From: Haliotis asinina
Taxonomy: Eukaryota > Mollusca > Gastropoda > Lepetellida > Haliotidae
NCBI RefSeq assembly: GCF_037392515.1
Contig: NC_090280.1
Coordinates: 19,449,618-19,513,617 of the forward strand
Length of the DNA: 64,000 bases
Direction: 5' to 3'
The position numbers and the translations under genes were made by a program. Of this stretch, positions 21,995 through 34,100 are shown one piece after another. How positions within the stretch are numbered: the stretch's first letter is position 1; each line of letters opens with the position of its first letter. The notes beneath the pieces were generated by a model, which was given only the letters and a program-made list of their open reading frames with translations, ran no database searches and was not told where the DNA came from.

Positions 21995-23290
21995 TACGAG
22001 GGTTGGCTGAAAAGGTCTCAGCCTGAGTGGTTTTTCCCCACCAGGTAGAGACAGGTGTTTGCCACCAATGAGGACAATCATTTAGTGAATCATAGACACA
22101 AGAACTACAAACGTACTAACAGTTTTATCTCAACTACAGCTCTTTTGGTACACCTACCCTCTGAAATCATCAGAAATGGACAAAACTGAATACAGGGAAG
22201 TCATCGAGTACTTGCAAAAGAAAGGGATGTCCCCAACACAGATACATGCTGACATGGTCTCCACTCTAGGGGATGATGCTCCTTCATTTTCCTCAGTAAA
22301 GAAGTGGGCTGCAGAATTTAAGCGTGGCAGACAAAGCCTTGATGATGACCCACGCTCAGGAAGGCCTTCAACAGCAACCACTCCAGAAAACATCACGCGA
22401 GTGCTCGATATGTTGATGGATGATCGACGATTGACTACTCGACATATTGCTAGTGTAGTGGGCATCTCTCATGAGAGGGTTGAGTATATTATCACCAACG
22501 AATTACGAATGACTAAAGTTTCTGCAAGATGGGTGCCAAAGCTCTTGACAGCAGAACAGAAGCGTGTCAGGTTCCAGACGTCCCTTGACAATTTGCGTCG
22601 TTTTGAAGCAGATCCCGATGATTGTGTGGCACGATTTGTAACCATGGATGAGACCTGGATACATCACTTTCAACCAGAAACAAAACTACAGTCAAAACAG
22701 TGGAAGCATCCTGATTCACCAGCTCCGAAGAAAGCCAAGTCTGTTCCTTCAGCTGGAAAGGTGATGGCATCAGACTTTTGGGATTCCAGGGGTATTCTGC
22801 TCATTGATTATCTTGAAAAAGGTCAAACTATCAAGGGCAGATACTATGCTGATCTACTGAACCAGTTGCGAGAAGCAATCAAAGTCAAACGACGAGGGAT
22901 GATCGCTAAAGGTGTCCTCTTCCACCAAGACAATGCGCCTGTTCACAAATCGGTGGTGGCCATGTCAACAATCCGCGATTGTGGCTTTGAACTCATTGAC
23001 CATCCTCCTTATTCACCTGATTTGGCTCCTTCTGACTTCCACCTGTTCCCCAAAATGAAAAAGGAACTCGCCGGTCGCCATTTTGCAAGTAATGATGACG
23101 TCATTTCCGCTGTGACTGTTTTTTAGGGTAGCTGAAGAAGATTTCTTCCTGACCGGGATTTGGGCCTTGCAGCAACGCTGGCAAAAGTGGTTGAACTTGG
23201 AACTGGACTATGTAGAAAAATAAATTACAAACGTGGACTTTGTAACTTTTTTTCACAGTGAGGCTTAAAACTTTTCAGCCAACCCTCGTA
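21995..23290 (+). mobile_element. mariner DNA transposon, nearly full length
   Basis: Terminal inverted repeats begin 'tacgagggttggctgaaaag' at 21995 and end with the complement, 'cttttcagccaaccctcgta', at 23290. Similarity extends about 35 bases ('..agcctgagtg' against '..gcctcactg'). The outermost TA on each side is the mariner target duplication, so the element proper is 21997-23288, about 1.29 kb, the usual size. It carries one transposase frame with a late disruption. Its right flank starts mid-SINE-A ('tatcacggtttggggg'), so it probably landed in a SINE. Confidence 0.93.
22176..23126 (+). pseudogene. mariner transposase, C-terminal frameshift
   Basis: The open frame encodes 316 residues. 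The N-terminal half holds helix-turn-helix regions (KKWAAEFKRG, DDPRSGRPS). The linker motif is WVPKLL (family form WVPHEL). The catalytic triad is DD34D: D in TMDETWIHHF, D in HQDNAPVHKS, and D in LAPSDFHLF, 34 residues after the second. The frame ends TVF-stop just after a run of six T (about 23119-23124). In the next frame the expected C-terminus continues (VAEEDFFLTGIWALQQRWQKW..) to a stop at 23221-23223. A one-base indel in the T run therefore explains the truncation, and the copy looks young. Whether it is a true lesion or a sequencing error is unknown. Confidence 0.9.
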
Positions 23291-23401
23291 TATCACGGTT
23301 TGGGGGACACCAGGTATGGCTTCACGTATTACACCCGTGGTTGGGATCGAACCCGGGTCTTCGACATAGGAAGCGAACATTTTAACCATTAACTACCGCC
23401 C
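23289..23401 (-). repeat. SINE-A, right part only
   Basis: 'tatcacggtttgggggacacc' to 'ttttaaccattaactaccgcc'. The left part is replaced by the mariner insertion. Confidence 0.8.
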
Positions 23402-25605
23402 CCACTATTTTCAGACTCCACGACTTCAGCGGTGGCACTGTGTGTCCTATGAAATGGACGCCTCCATATAATGAGTGACAGGTTCACCTAAGAAATGTAC
23501 AATGAGGAACAGAAACCCAAACACCTTTATTTCAAACAAAACAATAATTTCTGGTAGACAATCTGTTCATTATTTGTAGGAAATATGATGAAATCGAGAC
23601 AGGACACACTGACATAAATCACTTAATAAACATGGATTGTATAAAATAAACAGATATAAAACACGGCAAAACAATAACAAAAACATAAATAGCAAAAACA
23701 TCTCCACGTGAAAAACAGAATATCGTATATGAAAACTTATCAAAACATGAATAAATCTCAAGTTGATACTATCATCAGCACAAAACGTGTTCATGAACAA
23801 TGTAGATTTGCATTTTATCAATCTTCTAAATCCAATAGCCACTAATTATTTAATGGTAAATGTCCTTGAAACGCGGACAATACACGGTAGCAAATAAATT
23901 CAAATACTGGCCTGGCTCCATGAAACACTAAGAAAGATACATACATCATACATGTCCGTTTCAGACGAAGAGCACACTGCAACCTGCTTGAGTATAACCC
24001 CAAGTTGGTACTATCATCACCTCAAAAATTGTTCATGAACAATATAAATAATACGACTGTAAAGGCGGCTTTGCTTAACATTCGTAACTACCAATATCGA
24101 TATATCGACCAATATACGTCACACCTTACGATGGGGCGAAAAACAGAATGTTTCGAAACGTCTGTCGAAATATAACGATATCATTTCTGGAAGTAAGATC
24201 ACTTCCGGTAAGTGGGGAGATAACGAGAGTTGTCACTCAAATGACAATGGATGAGTCGAAAGGTTATACCAACATAATCTCACACAAAGATATATCAATG
24301 AAAACCACACAAATTATCACAGATTTGATCAGTAGAAATAACAAGGCAAACATCAGCTTGAGCATGCTTTGGTATTCGAAATGGATAAAGTGCAAGTGTT
24401 CTCAACCCTGTCTTCAGATATAAGGCGGTGCATCATCATCCACGCAAATTCGGGGCAATACGGTGAAGAAATACATACGTACGGTAAAAGCTCCATAACA
24501 GAGATATGATTATAGCACGTCCGTAAAGAGCATACGCTGTAAAGAGTATGCTCGAATCTCTGCGTTGGTATCTGCTCTATAGTCAGAGTGCAGTCGATGT
24601 ATCACAATATCCGTCCTAGGGGTCATAAAACCCTACCTGCCTGTGAGGGGCTGGGAGGTTTGTAATCGGTGTTTGCTGTTAACCCTGAAAAACTGCCGGC
24701 TGTAAGGACTCAGAACTCTACAGACATAATATTCTTTGTTATTGGTGATGAAAAAGCTGTCGGCCTCAAGGACCTGCAGAAAACAAGAGTCCGAGAGGTT
24801 TTTAGTCGGCTTTGAGCCCATTGTCCGTCTTTCGAACGTTGTTTGCAGTTTGATTATAATTTCTGTTGTAAAATACCCATTCACTGCCTGGTGAAATATG
24901 GACTGGGACCAGTATTGGAACTTAAATGATATCGAGGGCTTCAGGACAAATAATTCCAGGAACTTGATGAAATAAGTAGTATTTCAGGACTAAATAATGC
25001 TGAGGATTTCAGAACTAAATTATACTGGAGACTTTAGAGAACGTCAGGACTAAATACTACAGCTGACGTAAGGATCCGCTGTATAATCTCAACGATACGT
25101 CTGTCCTGCTTATGATGAAATATGTGAGTTGCGATGGCAACTACCTCACCGCCCCTACTACGCAGATGCTGCAGCCGGCTACCACGCGCATGGTGCTGGC
25201 TATCCACATCCCCAGTCACCCCCAGCCTCGATTTCGCAGCCACCATTATTTGACACTGGGATTATGGCCATGACTAGTCACTCGATTCCGAACCTAGATG
25301 GAAGCCACGCACCAATAAAATCACAGATAAGCTTCGACATTGAAATAATCTCAAAGTAAAAGATTAACAAACGACAATACACTGAGTCATAGCGAAACAT
25401 TCTAAATTTTGACTTACATCGTAAACGAATTTGCGAGTTTGTACATATAGTTCATTTACTTGTACGAATGACTTATTATCCACCAAGAATAAAAGGGTTA
25501 ACGGATCAACATATAACCATGATTCGATATCAACTTTGCCTGGATCAGGGAAACCTTGAATCATGAAGTCATAACATTTGAAAATCGTTTCAAGTTCGTA
25601 ACGGG
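23402..25605. other. Non-genic stretch
   Basis: Contains a diverged direct repeat ('ctcaagttgatactatcatc' near 23758 and 'cccaagttggtactatcatc' near 23999, each followed by 'gttcatgaacaat') and a loosely repetitive 'ggactaaat' patch at 24945-25060. The SAXO 3' UTR must lie at the right end; no clear poly(A) signal seen. Confidence 0.5.
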
Positions 25606-27007
25606 TTACTTCGCAAACACTAAAGAATTTGCCATTTCTGGATTCTCAGCCGCTGCCTTTCGTCTCTTCAGTTCCTGTTGTATAAGATACGCTTGTGCCT
25701 TGCACAGTGGCGCCCTCTTGGGTTGGAATGTCTCACTGTATGAGGTGGAATAGTCCATTGAATGCTTGGTCTGCGGCTGCGTGTCTTTGGCCGCTGTTTC
25801 CGGTTTGAAACTCCGAACAGGTTCGGCCTGTTTGGGCACGAATGTAGATTTGGTGACACTCTCCCCTTCAAATCGTACCACGGGAGGGACGTAGGGTCGG
25901 TTCTCGTGGAAGTCGCCGTATCTCACTCGTGGTGCCACGCCCCAGTCTTTGAAGAAGTCCTTGTTACTGGTTCTTCCGTCAAACTTGACATCGGACGATG
26001 TGTGGAGCTTGGCTGTTGGAGCAACAGCTTTGAGTACTGTATTCTGTGATACGTCTATTGGTCGGAAATCTCTCTGTGAGCAAGGATAAGTGTCAGTGTT
26101 AAGACAAACAAGAAATAATCTAGAAATTTCTTAACTAGTTATATTTGTAGTTGTAACTGAGGTTGTTATGTTTGTTAGTGTGTTGTTGTACGCCGCAGTC
26201 AGCATTATCAAGTAATAAATAAGACCAGACAATCCAGTGATCAACAGCATGGACCTGGTATTTGGGATACCATGACGGAATGGAGACTGAATTGTGCTGC
26301 GACCTATTCTAGCGAGTCGATGGTTTCTACCATTTTGTTAAACCATTATCACAGATGATATGGTTATTGATGTTATTGATAAGTCACATCAAAAATCATT
26401 TATGTACAAATCTCTATTATTAATAAATTAATATCGCAAACCCTGGTTCAGTCATGTGGTCAAAGAAGATTTCGGTTTGAACCCATCCCCAGCAGGCTAT
26501 GCCTTAAGTAACTGATAAGTGATTAGGAATATTACCCACTGACTTATCAAGTCAAAACTCGATTATTGACTGATCATCCTCATGTAATCGGAATATTGCA
26601 ACCAGCGAGCGATAAATAATTGAAAAGGACCAAACTGTGTAAAACTACATTATCTCACCCTCTGTGACGTCTCCGACTCAAACTTCATGGCCGAAGGAAC
26701 GTAAGCTTCATCTTCCTTTTTACAGAGAGAGGGAGCTGGGTGCTGAATCACGTCGTGACCTTTGAACGTTGATCTTTGCTCTGTCTGAAAATTCCTCCTG
26801 CAGCAGACAAGTAACGTGAATGGATGATTCAGTGATTTGTGCAAAGTCGCTTTGAATATAACGTAAGTTATATATAGGTTCAACAGGTCTTGTATGATGC
26901 TGTTAAATGCATTCATATGATCCTAGTACGCCAAGGGCACGCTACTCTCTTGCATTTAACAAGATCAGTTTTACGACATTTTACTGCCACAATTACACCA
27001 AGACTAC

Positions 27008-27060
<53 letters not shown>

Positions 27061-28086
27061 CCCTTAACACCAGGGCAACTCACCTGTTATCAAATCTTAA
27101 GTCAATGGTAGCAGGTGCTGGCTCGGCCGGTTTCGGTGGAAGCGGTTGCCCTGACATAAAGCCAGGGAAGTCGCTTTTAGATTGCGACTCCCCGTTAAAA
27201 CGCTCTCGGCGTTGAAGTGCCAGGTCAGGCTTGTTTGTGATCGGTTTGACTCGGTGATCTCCGCTTATGTTCTGAAACGTCCTGTTGTGGGTTGTATCGA
27301 AATTCATTTCCCCTGAAAAGAGGTATATGTTTTTAATTTTTATGATGAATTAATTAGTGCAATTCTCCCTTTTTGCCCAAAAGCTGAGTGCGTGAGGACG
27401 TTTAAAGCGTAAAGATATCTTTATAGGGTAAAGGTGGCGTGTGGTCCTGTGTTCAAAGCTCAGGTCACGAATCACTTAAAGTTAAGCACCATCGAGCTCG
27501 GAAGTCTCTGGATGGGCTTAGCCGTGTTTAGCAACTTGACTCCTGAAAGTTTCAAGGACTTCAGTCTTGCCCCAAATGTGGTCTCCCACCTCTGTTCACC
27601 CGGCAGAAAATGGGTACCCGATGGAATATGTCATGTAACCACTAACCTTCTAAAGCCTAACAGGCTGCTTGGGTTAAATCGGGTAATAGTAATCATATTG
27701 ATTGGGTGCCTCCAGCATGCATTGTGCAAGGGTGAGTGGGTGCCTTTAGTTTTACGACGCATTGAGCAATATTCTAGCTATTGGGCGGCGGTCTGTAAAT
27801 ATTCGAATCAGGACCAGTCAGTCCAGTCACCAATAACATGAGCATCAATCTGCGCAATTGGGAACCGATGACATGTGTCAACCAAGTCAGCTAGTTTGAC
27901 CACCCGATCCCGTTAGTCGCCTCTAACGACAAGCATAGTCGCCTGTTATGGCAACCATGGGTTGCTGACGGCCTATTCTACCCCGTGATCGTCACGGGTC
28001 ATTGGGCATGGACTAATGCGCATGATAAATGGACTATTATTATTATTATTATTTTAAGGAAAGTAACTGAGTCGCTGAGAGAGAGA

Positions 28087-28118
<32 letters not shown>

Positions 28119-31100
28119 CTGACGACAGTGAGGACTGTAGCGGACTGAAGCAAGTATATTCAGTCATGTTAACATTTTATGACATGTCAGCAACAAAGCA
28201 GGTGGTAATAATCTGGGTTTTTGTACGTTCAATACACCTTTGTCAGAAATAGACACAACCTCTGATTATGTTTTCCCCCAAACTGTATTATGCATAATCC
28301 ATCTGCTTTACCCTCAATGCATACCGATATATAAATGGACGTACTGGGTGAGTTTGGTTTTACGCTGATTCAGGAAAATCGCCTCATAATCATCCGTCAG
28401 CATACACATTACGAACAACCACGCACATATTCCTTGGACAGAAGCTTCAGAAACAACCAAACACATATTCAGTTGACACTAACCCCAGAAACAGACAAGC
28501 ACATATTCGTTGACACTAACTTCAGAAACAACAAAACACATATTCAGTTGACACTAGCCTCAGAAACAGCCAAGCAAATATTCAGTTGACACTAACCCCA
28601 GACACAGACAAGCACATATTCTGTTGACACTAACTTCAGAAACAACCAAGCACATATTCTGTTGACACTAACCCCAGAAACAGACAAGCACATATTCAGT
28701 TCACACTAACCCCAGAAACAGACAAGCACATATTCTGTTGACACTAACGTCAGAAACAACCAAACACATATTCAGTTGACACTAACCCCAGAAACAGACA
28801 AGCACATATTCAGTTGACACTAACTTCAGAAACAGCCAAGCACATATTCAGTTGACACTAACCCAAGAAACAACCAAGCACATATTCTGTTGACACTAAC
28901 TTCAGAAACAGCCAAACACATATTCAGTTGACACTAACCCCAGAAACAGACAAGCACATATTCTGTTGACACTAACCCCAGAAACAACCAAACACATATT
29001 CTGTTGACACTAACCCCAGAAACAGACAAGTACATATTCAGTTGACACTAACCCCAGAAACAGCCAAACACAGATTCAGTTGACACTAACCCCAGAAACA
29101 GACACGCACATATTCTGTTGACACTAACCCCAGAAACAACCAAACAGATATTCAGTTGACACTAACCCCAGAAACGGCCAAGCACATATTCAGTTGACAC
29201 TAACCCCAGAAACAGACAAGCACATATTCAGTTGACACTAACCCCAGAAACAGCCAAACACATATTCAGTTGACACTAATTTCAGAAACAGCCAAACACA
29301 TATTCAGTTGACAATAACCCCAGAAACAGACAAGTACATATTCAGTTGACACTAACCCCAGAAACAGCCAAACACATATTCAGTTGACACTAACCCCAGA
29401 AACAGCCAAGCACATATTCTGTGGACATTAACTTAAGAAACAACAAAACACATATTCTGTTGACACTAACCCCAGAAACAGCCACGCACATATTCAGTTG
29501 ACACTAACCCCAGAAACAGCCACGCACATATTCTGTTGACACTAACTTAAGAAGCAACAAAACACATATTCAGTTGACACTAACCCCAGAAACAGACAAG
29601 CACATATTCAGTTGACACTAACCCCAGAAACAGCCAAGCACATGTTCAGTTGACACTAACCCCAGAAACAGGCAAGCACATATTCTGTTGACACTAACTT
29701 AAGAAACAACAAAACAGATATTCAGTTGACACTAACCCCAGAAGCAGCCAAGCACATATTCTGTTGACACTAACCCCAGACACAACCAAACACATATTCA
29801 GTTGACACTAACCCCAGAAACAGACAAGCACATATTCAGTTGACACTATCTTCAGAAACAACCAAACACATATTCGGTTGACACTAACCCCAGAAACAAC
29901 CAAACACATATTCTGTTGACACTAACCCCAGAAACAGACAAGCACATACTCAGTTGACACTAGCCCCAGAAAAAGCCAAGCACATATTCAGTTGACACTA
30001 ACCCCAGAAACAACCAAACACATATTCTGTTGACACTAACGTCAGAAACAACAAAACACATATTCAGTTGACACTAGCCCAAGAAACAGCCAAGCACATA
30101 TTCACTTGACACTAACTTCAGAAACAGCCACGCACATATTCTGTTGACACTTACTTCAGAAACAACCAAACACATATTCAGTTGACAGTAACCCCAGAAA
30201 CAGCCAAGCAGATATTCTGTTGACACTAACTTCAGAAACAGCCACGCACATATTCAGTTGACACTAACCCCAGAAACAGACAAGCAGATATTCTGTTGAC
30301 ACTAACTTCAGAAACAGCCAAACACATATTCAGTTGACACTAACCCCAGAAACAGCCAAGCATATATTCTGTTGACACTAACTTAAGAAACAACCAAACA
30401 CATATTCAGTTGACAATAACCCCAGAAACAGACAAGTACATATTCAGTTGACACTAACCCCAGAAACAGCCAAGTACATATTCAGTTGACACTAACCCCA
30501 GAAACAGCCAAACACATATTTAGTTGACACTAACCCCAGAAACAGACAAGCACATATTCTGTTGACACTAACCCCAGAAACAGCCAAGCACATATTCAGT
30601 TGACACTAACCCCAGAAACAGACAAGCACATATTCTGTTGACACTAACTTCAGAAACAGCCAAACACATACTCAGTTGACACTAGCCCCAGAAAAAGCCA
30701 AGCACATATTCAGTTGACACTAACCCCAGAATCAACCAAACACATATTCTGTTGACACTAACGTCAGAAACAACAAAACACATATTCAGTTGACACTAGC
30801 CCAAGAAAAAGCCAAGCACATATTCACTTGACACTAACTTCAGAAACAGCCACGCACATATTCTGTTGACACTAACTTCAGAAACAACCAAGCACATATC
30901 AGTTGACACTAACCCCAGAAACAGACAAGCACATATTCTGTTGACACTAACTTCAGAAACAGCCAAACACATACTCAGTTGACACTAGCCCCAGAAAAAG
31001 CCAAGCACATATTCAGTTGACACTAACCCCAGAAACAACCAAACACATATTCTGTTGACACTAACGTCAGAAACAACAAAACACATATTCAGTTGACACT

Positions 31101-34100
31101 AGCCCAAGAAACAGCCAAGCACATATTCACTTGACACTAACTTCAGAAACAGCCACGCACATATTCTGTTGACACTTACTTCAGAAACAACCAAACACAT
31201 ATTCAGTTGACACTAACCCCAGAAACAGCCAAGCAGATATTCTGTTGACACTAACCCCAGAAACAACCAAACACATATTCAGTTGACACTAACCCCAGAA
31301 ACAGACAAGCACATATTCAGTTGACACTATCTTCAGAAACAACCAAACACATATTCGGTTGACACTAACCCCAGAAACAACCAAACACATATTCTGTTAA
31401 CACTAACCCCAGAAAGAGACAAGCACATACTCAGTTGACACTAGCCCCAGAAAAAGCCAAGCACATATTCAGTTGACACTAACCCCAGAAACAACCAAAC
31501 ACATATTCTGTTGACACTAACGTCAGAAACAACAAAACACATATTCAGTTGACACTAGCCCAAGAAACAGCCAAGCACATATTCACTTGACACTAACTTC
31601 AGAAACAGCCACGCACATATTCTGTTGACACTTACTTCAGAAACAACCAAACACATATTCAGTTGACACTAACCCCAGAAACAGCCAAGCAGATATTCTG
31701 TTGACACTAACTTCAGAAACAGCCAAGCACATATTCAGTTGACACTAACCCCAGAAACAGACAAGCAGATATTCTGTTGACACTAACTTCAGAAACAGCC
31801 ACGCACATATTCAGTTGACACTAACCCCAGAAACAGCCAAGCATATATTCTGTTGACACTAACTTAAGAAACAACCAAACACATTTCCAGTTGACAATAA
31901 CCCCAGAAACAGACAAGTACATATTCAGTTGACACTAACCCCAGAAACAGCCAAACACATATTCAGTTGACACTAACCCCAGAAACAGACAAGCACATAT
32001 TCTGTTGACACTAACTTCAGAAACAGCCAAGCACATATTCAGTTGACACTAACCCCAAAAACAGACAAGCACATATTCTGTTGACACTTACTTCAGAAAC
32101 AGCCAAACACATACTCAGTTGACACTAGCCCCAGAAAAAGCCAAGCACATATTCAGTTGACACTAACCCCAGAAACAACCAAACACATATTCTGTTGACA
32201 CTAACGTCAGAAACAACAAAACACATATTCAGTTGACACTAGCCCAAGAAACAGCCAAGCACATATTCACTTGACACTAACTTCAGAAACAGCCACGCAC
32301 ATATTCTGTTGACACTTACTTCAGAAACAACCAAACACATATTCAGTTGACACTAACCCCAGAAACAGCCAAGCAGATATTCTGTTGACACTAACCCCAG
32401 AAACAACCAAACACATATTCAGTTGACACTAACCCCAGAACCAGGCAAGCACATATTCAGTTGACACTAACCTCAGAAACAGCCAAACACATATTCTATT
32501 GACACTAACTTCTGTTGACACTAACCCTAGAAACAACCAAAGACATGTTCTGTTAACACTAACTTCAGAAACAACCGTTGTCACTAACCTTCAATCTTGA
32601 TGTTTGTGATTCCGGGTTTGACCTGGTCAGCGGGAGGGGCGAACCTCCCCAGAAAGGAGTTCTTGGTGGTACTCACAGGCAAATATTCTTTCTCAGGGAA
32701 CAGGATGGACCCTGGAGAGGAAGTGAAATATATCACCCAATACCCGCTTCAACCTGATATCAAACAATGTATGTCCTGGGATTACTATAGTGAATAATAT
32801 CAATTAGCATGATTGCAAACCATCGTGACGTCGTCTTTACCTTGACGTCATCAGACGTTATACTCTGCCACGGAAGCGAGGTCGCCCTACGTTTTACACT
32901 AAGACGTAATTCCTGATAACACACAGAAAAAAAGGTGAAAGAATTTGGGATCACATAAAATAAGCACGTCGGAGCGTTTTTAAAGCATCAATGATATCCG
33001 ATGTATGGTTCAAGCGCTGGCTAGAGAGGAACACGCTTCTCCATCGCCCATTAATTCTTATTAGGTCATAAATAAATCCTCTCCCCATGAAGTCCTGACC
33101 AAACATTCTCTCAATTGACATCGGCAGCATCGATTCACGCATTCAGTGAGCTAGATATTTGAGATTCTCCACCAGTTCTTGTTAATTGTCAGTACAAGCT
33201 TTGTGCCTCTTCCAAACACGGAGCCCAAGGTATATACATGTATACACTTGACTGTCCTTATCTTCGGCAAAGTGTATCCAGTCGTTTCAGATGCCGCAGT
33301 CCATTATGCAGAGCTGCATCCACTGGATTCGCCAGAATCTTATGACTTATGACATTCGGATACTGGGCCTAGAGTTTCGAAGCTCTCTTAGCGCTAAGAC
33401 AGTCGTAAGTGCCATACATCATCATTAACTTAAAACTATCTTTAGAAATCTAGGCTCATGTTCGCCCAAGTTATGTTTCTAGGTTGTCAGAACCATACGC
33501 TTGGCACCAGACATTTGGCACCTCCCTCGGTAGGGAAACCATGCTATCATAGGAATACTACTCAATGCGGCGGTAAAACGCAACGCACCAACACACGGAG
33601 ATATAACGTATATGCCTTACCTGCAAAACTCGGCAGCTCCCCGAAAGGCACACTCGGCTGGGGCACCCAGTGCTTATAGTGCTGCTTGTTGGTAGTCGAA
33701 CTTTCAAACTTAGCAGACGACACTTTCAATTTGTCTCGCATAGGGTAGACCCGTATTTCCGGTTCCGCTTGTTTAGGGATGAACTCCTTCTGGTATGACG
33801 TGGTAGTGTCAAGCGGGATGTCGAGGCGTTCATACTTGTCCTCCTGTAAACATGAAAGGTCAACTTGGATTCTGGACGTATAGCATCACAGACAAAGACG
33901 GTGCAGATTCGCTGTGCAGAGTGTCGCCCTTTGGTGTCATCACTTCGCATGATTGTTGTTAGTTATTGTTTAACGTCGCACTGAACAGTTTTACTGTTGC
34001 ATGACAACGGTCTGTAAATAATAGAGTCTGAGTCAGAAAATCTAGTGATTGATAGCATGAGCACCGATCTACGCAAAGGAAAGGTGTCAACCAAGTCAGT

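Noticed and set aside
22176-23126. Host gene encoding a SETMAR-like fusion
   Set aside because: The frame is bounded by mariner TIRs and a TA duplication, with no SET domain or splice link.
27436-27535. 5S rRNA gene
   Set aside because: Only the central promoter-like part matches; both ends of 5S are missing.
28421-32588. CRISPR-like array
   Set aside because: Repeats are contiguous without unique spacers, in an animal intron; it is a minisatellite.
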